Of a stretch of DNA of 64,000 nucleotides, positions 58,336 to 64,000 are shown one piece after another. This DNA comes from Corinectria fuckeliana. Its lineage: Eukaryota; Ascomycota; Sordariomycetes; Hypocreales; Nectriaceae. Where the stretch lies: the NCBI GenBank assembly GCA_019137255.1, contig WPDH01000017.1, positions 124,001 to 188,000 on the forward strand, given 5' to 3'. Under the pieces are notes generated by a model. The model was not told the DNA's origin. It worked only from the letters and a program-made list of their open reading frames with translations, and searched no databases. Made by a program: the position numbers and the translations under genes. Position 1 is the first letter of the stretch; each line of letters opens with the position of its first letter.

Positions 58336-59460
58336 TTATAAGACAAGGCACTTGTGCGACCTCTTCTTCGGGGGTGGGGGCTCGAGGGCTGCGACAATGG
58401 CCTGCGTAATTACCCCGAGTCAGTTTCAGGCCAGAACAAATCCACCTCGGGACAGTTCGTTTCTCATCACTTACCTCATCGAAAACGTCCTTCAACTTAA
58501 ACTGCGTCAGAGCACTGCACTCGACGTACTTGACCGCGCCCAGGTCCTTTGCCATTCGCTCGCCGTCCTCCTTCTTCACAGGGGCCATCTTTTGTTTCGA
58601 GAGCTTCTCCCGAACACTAGGATCATCTCTCAGGTCCACCTGGGTACCGACGATGAGGCAGGGGACGCCAGGGCAGTGGTGGTGAACCTCGGGAAACCAC
58701 TTCTCGCGGACGTTTTCGAACGAGGCGGGCGACGTGACGCTAAAGCAAACGAGGAAGACGTCGGTCTGGGGGTATGAAAGGGGTCGGAGTCTGTCGTAAT
58801 CTTCTTGGCCGGCAGTATCGAACAGGCCGAGTGTATAGGGCTCGTCACCGATCCTGTCATATCCTAGTCAGCGAATGCTTGAGAGCCACAAAGCCGTAAT
58901 CCGATGCAGCAGCATCTGCCTTGACGTTGCTGAGCCACAGCTCTAGATATTTTCTGGGGTTGATAGCTTGCGACGAAAGCAAAATGGCACCCATCGCAGG
59001 TGGCGGAGGGGCGGTCGTAGATCTCTTAGTCGCGAAGTAGACTCACATTACCGTGACGGCGTAGTTATCGAAGACGGTGGGAACATATTCCGAAGGGAAT
59101 TTGTTGGTGGTATAGCTGATGAGAAGGCAAGTCTTTCCGACGGCACCATCGCCGACGACGACGCACCTGTAAACGCATGTGATCAGTAATAGCTCGTACG
59201 GCTGGTCCAGGGAGCGAGCGAATAGAGAAGCAAGGAGAAAGCCAGGGATGCAGAGACAATGCGCAGGCGGATGTCGGGGGCTTGGGAGTTGGTGGTTGGA
59301 CTGGGAGGAGCTAGAAGGCGGTGGGCGAAGAAGGCGATGACGATAGAGCAGATAAAGGTGACGCAGATAGGCCAAGCGGACGAGGCGAAGCGAGGAGGAT
59401 ACGATGAGGCAGAAAGAGTCAAGACAGCAAAACATACTTGATAGTTGCGACCACCGTCAT
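58336..59460 (-). CDS. CDC42: Rho-family GTPase Cdc42
   Basis: Exons on the minus strand are 59438..59460, 59047..59166, 58475..58853 and 58336..58401, giving 195 residues. The P-loop GDGAVGKT is at residues 13-20. Switch I (YVPTVFDNYAVTV) and switch II (DTAGQEDYDRLRPLSYPQTD) follow. The G4 motif is TQVDLRDD and G5 is CSALTQ. The C-terminus reads PPPPKKRSHKCLVL: a polybasic stretch and a CaaX box ending in Leu, which predicts geranylgeranylation and membrane attachment. By family knowledge, it drives polarity, septation and hyphal tip growth with its GEF and PAK effectors. The TKFxLKDVFDEA region and the split before AIVAALEPP match Cdc42 rather than Rac or Rho1. All four junctions restore phase. 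Confidence 0.97.
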
Positions 59461-60169
59461 TGTTCTGCTCGGCAGCTCCTCGGTAGGAGCTCGACTACCT
59501 AAAGCGAGATGCAGGCCCTCGAAAAGAGTGACTCCGGATTAACAGGCGAGCGAGCGCGCGAGTGCGAGAGAGGGCGCAATATTCACACGGAGCGAAGAGG
59601 AAGTCGGTGGAGAGAAATTTCGATGGATGACGGCGGCGGATGAGGAACGGTGGCGGTGGATGAGGATGCGGTCTTGTTGGTGGTTTAATGGAGGCGGTAG
59701 TGGTTGTAGTTTGGCGCACTCGAGGTGTATGGTGAGGTGAAGGAGGGAGGCGGTGGTGGTGGTTGGCAGAAGGCAGAGGCCGTGGCAGCGATAGTGGATC
59801 TTTTCTTTGGGACGAGGACTGAGGAGCGAAAGCAAGCCAGGCAGTAAAACGGGGAGCAAGCAGACGGAGAGGTTCAAGGGTCTAAGAGTGGGCGGGGGAG
59901 GGAGAATGAATGGGGGATTGGGATTCGGGATGGCGAATGGGAGGACGGGGGACGGAGAGACAGAGAGAGAGAGAGAGGAGGGAGGAGGAAGAGAGGAGGA
60001 GGAGGAGGGGGGGCTAGTCCAGTGAGAGAGAGAGATGAGTGAGTGGAAGTGGAAGTAGAGTGGAGGCGTTTGAAAAAGGTCAAGTAGCAGCCGAAGAGGT
60101 CAACAAGGAGGAGGCAGTGTGCAGTGTAGCCCTGTAGCAGCATAGCACGGTACGGACCCGGGAGCCTCT

Positions 60170-60230
60170 ACCACCTACTACTACTAGTAGTTAGTACCTA
60201 CTACCTAAAGTACCTACTTAGGTCTAAGTA
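60170..60230. repeat. TAC/GTA palindrome cluster upstream of CDC42
   Basis: CTACCACCTACTACTACTAG, TAGTTAGTACCTACTACC and TACCTACTTAGGTCTAAGTA overlap to form a self-complementary cluster, like the one upstream of the Nrd1-like gene. Confidence 0.6.
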
Positions 60231-60395
60231 GCGCCTGGAGAAGATAGCACCTACAGTAGTAGCTACGACACACGGCGAGACAACAGAGCACAGCTACCAG
60301 AGGAGAAGCCCGTGGACAGTGGAGTGATTGCGTGGTAAATGAAGCATGTACACGTACGTACTTCGTACACTGGCAGTAGGACCCGATGGCGACGA

Positions 60396-60434
60396 TGCTG
60401 GTGCTGGTGCTGGTGCTGGTGCTGGTCTGGTGCT
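60396..60434. repeat. (GGTGCT)n hexanucleotide tract
   Basis: About six tandem GGTGCT units with one shortened copy. The tract is open in several frames as poly-Gly-Ala or Leu-Val, but it is in no supported gene. Confidence 0.85.
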
Positions 60435-63400
60435 TGCCCGGTGCGTGCTGAGCTGGGCTGCTCGTGGACTGGTGGACTGTCTTGCTGGTGGAGTCCCGTC
60501 CAGCTCGGGCAGGGAAACTAAAACGAGCCCGTCGCAACCAGCTCAATGGAAAGCTCTGCCCAGCCAGTAAACCACCAGTAAGCCAGGGGACGCCGACACC
60601 GACACATGGACGTCTGGCGGCTGGCCAGCTAGAGGCATGTCGTCTAATTACGACATGCTTCCACAGCAGGCACCCGACTACCGACTGTTCGTACTTCAGC
60701 CTCCATGATACTGCGAGGTATGTATGTTATTATGGCATAATGGCTCGGCAAGGAGGAGGTCGGGGTACCAGCTTAGCTCGCCCAGCCGCGCTTTGATGGC
60801 ATGGCAAGGCAGGGTACGAAGCACAAGTCAGCGAAGCGTAGCCGTTGGGCTAGCGGCCGGCCGTGGTACGGTACCCTAGATAGCACGAATACTTCAATTT
60901 GACCCAGCCAGCGTCTTTCTCTCTCCATCCGTCGACAACGTCATGACGGCCCCTGGTGATTGAAGAGGGGAGGGGGTTGAAGAAGGCCAAGATGATGATG
61001 ACAGGCCGGAAAGAAGAAATAGAAGAAGAAGGGAGCCCTGTAGCGGCCAACCAGAGAAGCAGCGGGAACTCGATGTGAAACGGGGGACTCAGGGGCAGGA
61101 GACGTGGAAAGGAGAACGAGGCCGAGGGTACGGAGTAGACAGGCTTCGAGTTGATTGTCCTTGGAAGTGTGACCTATTCGTGCAAAGTACAAACAGCATC
61201 TGTCGATCCGGTGCAATTGAAGGCCCGGGCGTAGTCTAGACCACTACTATTAGTAGTTGTGCAGCGATGCTCCTTTTGTTCTCTGCCGTCAAGTGGTGCA
61301 ATAAACACCATACTAACAAGGTTGCTCCATCCCGTCTGGATAATAACTCGTCCCCAATGCTGACCACTTGGCAAAAGGAAAGGGGATGACGATACAGTGG
61401 CTTGAAATGACATGAAGAAAGAAAACGTCAGTCAACAAGAAGAAGAAATAGGGGAAGGGGTGGGGGGACAAATGATGAGGGACGAGGGGCATGACAGAGA
61501 GGAGGGGTTGTCAAGATGGGACGATGCAATCAGACAGTTGCAGGCACTTTTAGTTCATGGGATTCCTGGTTGGGGTGGTTTCTATTGTTCCTAAGGCCGT
61601 CTGGATTAGATACCGTACATACTCAATAAATTCAGACACCTTAGCGCCTCTAGTGATTAGTCGGCCCTAAGAGTGGTCCTACCTAAGTCGTCGGGGATGG
61701 GATTATGGAGACACTAAGCTGTATGAATTAACAGAGTATTTGTGGTACTGCGTGAGCGCTGCATGCCTGCCTGAGGTGTGAGCGGCCCGGCGTCCTGCAT
61801 ACAGTGCAGTACTACTACGTAGTAGTAGTAATGAGCAAGCAAGCTGCCGAAACTAGACTCAACATCACGGCACGACGAGGAGCCCGAGTCACGAGTAATC
61901 AGCGTCTGCACCTCATCGGTAGACACATACTTAGGGACGAGCATTACTGCGTAAGTTACGGAGTACTGTGTACTGAACAAGGCGAGGCTGTTGCACGGCT
62001 CTTTTGTCGCTCCCAACTTTACGCTATGGCCGTCCATCCTTCGTCCGCCCTTTGTCCTTTGTCCATGAGGCGAGGCTGTCCTCGTCCATCACGGTCCCTC
62101 ACTCCCCCTTGGATGATTGCACGGCCTCACGAGAAAGCCGCAATTGAAAGCAAATTGCGAACCTCGCATGACAAGGCGGCCATAGAGCCCGCGCCATCCC
62201 GCGCCCAGTGCCCCCCCTCCTCCTCCTCGATGCGATGCAGGGATTCTGCGCCTTGGGCCCCCGAAGCTCGGGACGAGGGATTCCAGGACTTGGGACGAAA
62301 CGAAAAGGCCCGGTGTTTTGTTTGATTGATCTCTGGCGACTGGGGTGTCAAGGAGCCGGCTGAGTGCACTGTGATGCAGTTGTGTTGCTTGCTTCTCTCA
62401 CTGGACAAGCTAGCACTTGTTTGCTTGTCAACTCGTATGCTTCTCGACCTGTGACCTACTCTCGTCGTATTCGACGTGAAGCAGAGCCTCGCGTTTCAGC
62501 TCCTAGCACAGTCGAACGACGACGCGTCTTTCAATCTGCAGCCCTGTCTAGATCCTCCTAGCGAGCACGGATGAAAGGGACCACCCGCTAACGTTGGAGC
62601 TTCCCTTCACTTATCGCCGGCTTAGAGACCCGGCGGCGTTGCGCACCCTGTCGAACAGCATCGCCAACTTTGCCATGACTATACAGCAACGGCGCTCACG
62701 CTTCAGCCCAAGGATATTGCTTGCTCTTCCTTCATCAATCCCAACCAGGGGTCCATGCCATCATCGTTCTCCAACTCTCAGCCCCTCCTGGCTCGTCTAG
62801 ACGGATCCATGTTACAGAAGCGAAGGACTCGAGCAGGTCCCCCGTGTGTGCGAGTCTACCAACAGCGCCTTGTTTCTGACGTCGGTGCTTCGTACTTCAT
62901 CCATCTCCGCCCGTGTCATCGGCATTTAGGTGCAGGCGTGATCCATCAGCTGTGCCTCCTGTCTGGGATCAGCTGCGAGCTTAATCTGCCTGTCTCACCT
63001 TAGCCCGCCAGACTAACGCCCGATCAGCCGCCATCATGCCGTCGAATAATTCCATCACGGATACCTTTAACGCAAGTAGAAGCCTCCAGAGCAAGGCCGT
63101 GCTTTTTACATTACTAGCGTCTCCTCTGATCATCCCGCGCACTTGTCTATCTCTGACGCTCTGCTCGTCACCAGAGCCTCCGCCACGTAGCCATGTTATC
63201 CCAGTCCGTGGGTTGTTACCCCATTGCAACCTCTCACCACTAACATCCCTCGCCGTCTCTCGTCACGCCCTCTCGCTTGCCTGTATCTCTCAGAGACCAC
63301 AACCTCACGCACTACGAGTCTGACAATGGCTTGTCGTGTGTTCAATCGCCTGAGCTCAACCACCGTTGCTCCGCTATCTGTCTAACCATGTTTACTAGGT

Positions 63401-63445
63401 CTAACGATGTTAGCATTGAACCCAAGCTGCCCTAACTACGTGATC

Positions 63446-63643
63446 CTATTCCTCGGGCAGGCCTGTTGGCGAGGTACGAAATACTGTCATCCCGCTCAGC
63501 TCTAGATACTCGTAGGGCAGAAAACATAAGCGTCCTCCTTTGTATACATCTGCAGCTATCGGAAGTTTGTCTTGCTTCTCTGAGACCCCATACCCGCAGG
63601 GATCCAGCGAGTTGATCCAGCTGCACAATTCGCACATGTGCAT
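63446..63643 (-). CDS. Weak candidate: short ORF with a CxxC start
   Basis: An ATG at 63643 opens 65 codons starting MHMCELCSWINSLDPCGYGV and continuing with IAADVYKGGRLCFLPYEY and LELSGMTVFRT. Composition is more protein-like than that of the surrounding frames. I see no family match, and it may be a terminal exon of a gene reaching past the window edge or a chance frame. It carries four Cys, two of them in CELC, but no signal peptide. Confidence 0.2.
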   Translation of the reverse strand: MHMCELCSWINSLDPCGYGVSEKQDKLPIAADVYKGGRLCFLPYEYLELSGMTVFRTSPTGLPEE

Positions 63644-64000
63644 ATTGCCGGCGGGCGCTAAACAATCTCACTTGTTGATCAAGGCTGCCACGAGGCGCAA
63701 CTTTGAAGAGCCGCTGCAGTGCAACGGAACAAAGCACTATTTGGGTTTCGTGAGATTTTAGGGTCGCTGTGACACCATAGCGCTCTCCGATGATGCCAGC
63801 CCTGATGTGTTTTGATACTCACATATCATCTCGCGCTTTCAAGGTCGGGTTGGTACTTTCACATTTGCCAGATAGTATGTAGTAGGTAGTTCGTCATGTA
63901 AACTCCCCAATATAGTTCGATCACTTTCGAAACATGATGCTAAGTGGACAGAAAGCGGTTTCTACGATTCCCCCCCCCCCCCTCTCCTTATGAACCAAGA

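Larger units (their letters stand above)
59461..64000. other. CDC42 leader and gene-poor right end of window
   Basis: From 59461 to about 60.1 kb the sequence is purine-rich and includes GAGA runs near 59960-60010. This is probably the long leader and promoter of CDC42. Beyond it are a TACTA palindrome cluster, a GGTGCT repeat and many short ORFs without domains. Apart from the weak frame at 63446-63643 I see no gene, and no tRNA. Confidence 0.5.

Noticed and set aside
1..64000. CRISPR array, rRNA genes, secondary-metabolite backbone genes or a dedicated defence or toxin system
   Set aside because: No regular spacer-repeat array, conserved rRNA block, or PKS/NRPS/terpene-synthase domain was recognised on either strand. 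The supported genes are housekeeping or single-copy regulators.

Overview
This window is nuclear DNA of a filamentous ascomycete (Pezizomycotina). Sordariomycetes, perhaps Hypocreales, is the most likely class, but that is an inference from the gene set, intron style and repeat types, not a measured phylogeny. Evidence for a fungus: short spliceosomal introns (about 55-200 nt) with GT..AG ends and CTAAC/CTGAC-type branch sites, many very short first coding exons, GC-rich coding DNA, recurring palindromic TACCTAGGTA and TACGGAGTA motifs between genes, and an AT-rich element whose base composition is typical of repeat-induced point mutation (RIP). I rebuilt 20 protein genes by joining exons so that reading phase and family similarity agree. 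Nineteen are continuous or window-clipped, one carries an apparent frameshift, and two further short ORFs are weak candidates.

Layout. 1-531 (-): start of the PP2A scaffold subunit A (clipped by the window edge). 2642-4591 (+): cytosolic phenylalanyl-tRNA synthetase beta subunit. 5572-7987 (-): myotubularin-type phosphoinositide 3-phosphatase. 8834-9821 (+): ribosomal protein uS3. 10226-11050: an 825-bp terminal-inverted-repeat transposon relic with RIP-like composition. 11185-11499 (-): doubtful ORF. 11912-13561 (-): seven-exon NIPA-type Mg2+ transporter. 16652-17781 (+): double GFA-domain protein with a 1-nt frameshift. 18767-21324 (-): large acidic fungal protein of unknown function. 22138-23906 (+): coatomer delta. 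24354-26992 (+): APC/C subunit 4. 27202-28516 (-): Gtr2/RagC-type GTPase. 30996-32155 (-): protein with an internal MIF domain. 33740-34491 (-): four-helix membrane protein. 38752-39670 (+): 2EXR/F-box-like protein. 40500-42998 (-): LCAT-like alpha/beta hydrolase. 44543-46140 (+): histidine acid phosphatase. 46995-49367 (-): Nrd1-like protein with four RRMs. 54795-56137 (-): ureohydrolase with a signal peptide. 58336-59460 (-): Cdc42 GTPase.

How the genes relate. There is no operon-like or biosynthetic-cluster organisation. These are mostly housekeeping genes in translation (FRS1, RPS3), vesicle and lipid traffic (RET2, YMR1), cell cycle and polarity (APC4, CDC42, PP2A-A) and nutrient signalling (GTR2). 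Three pairs look divergently promoted: YMR1/RPS3, the acidic protein/RET2, and the hydrolase/acid phosphatase. Long gene-poor stretches (34.5-38.7 kb, 49.4-54.8 kb, 59.5-64 kb) hold only leaders, simple repeats and small palindrome clusters. I found no tRNA, rRNA, CRISPR array or secondary-metabolite cluster. The most unusual items are the RIP-marked element, the frameshifted GFA gene, the isolated start codon of RET2 and the secreted ureohydrolase. None amounts to a demonstrated new system.
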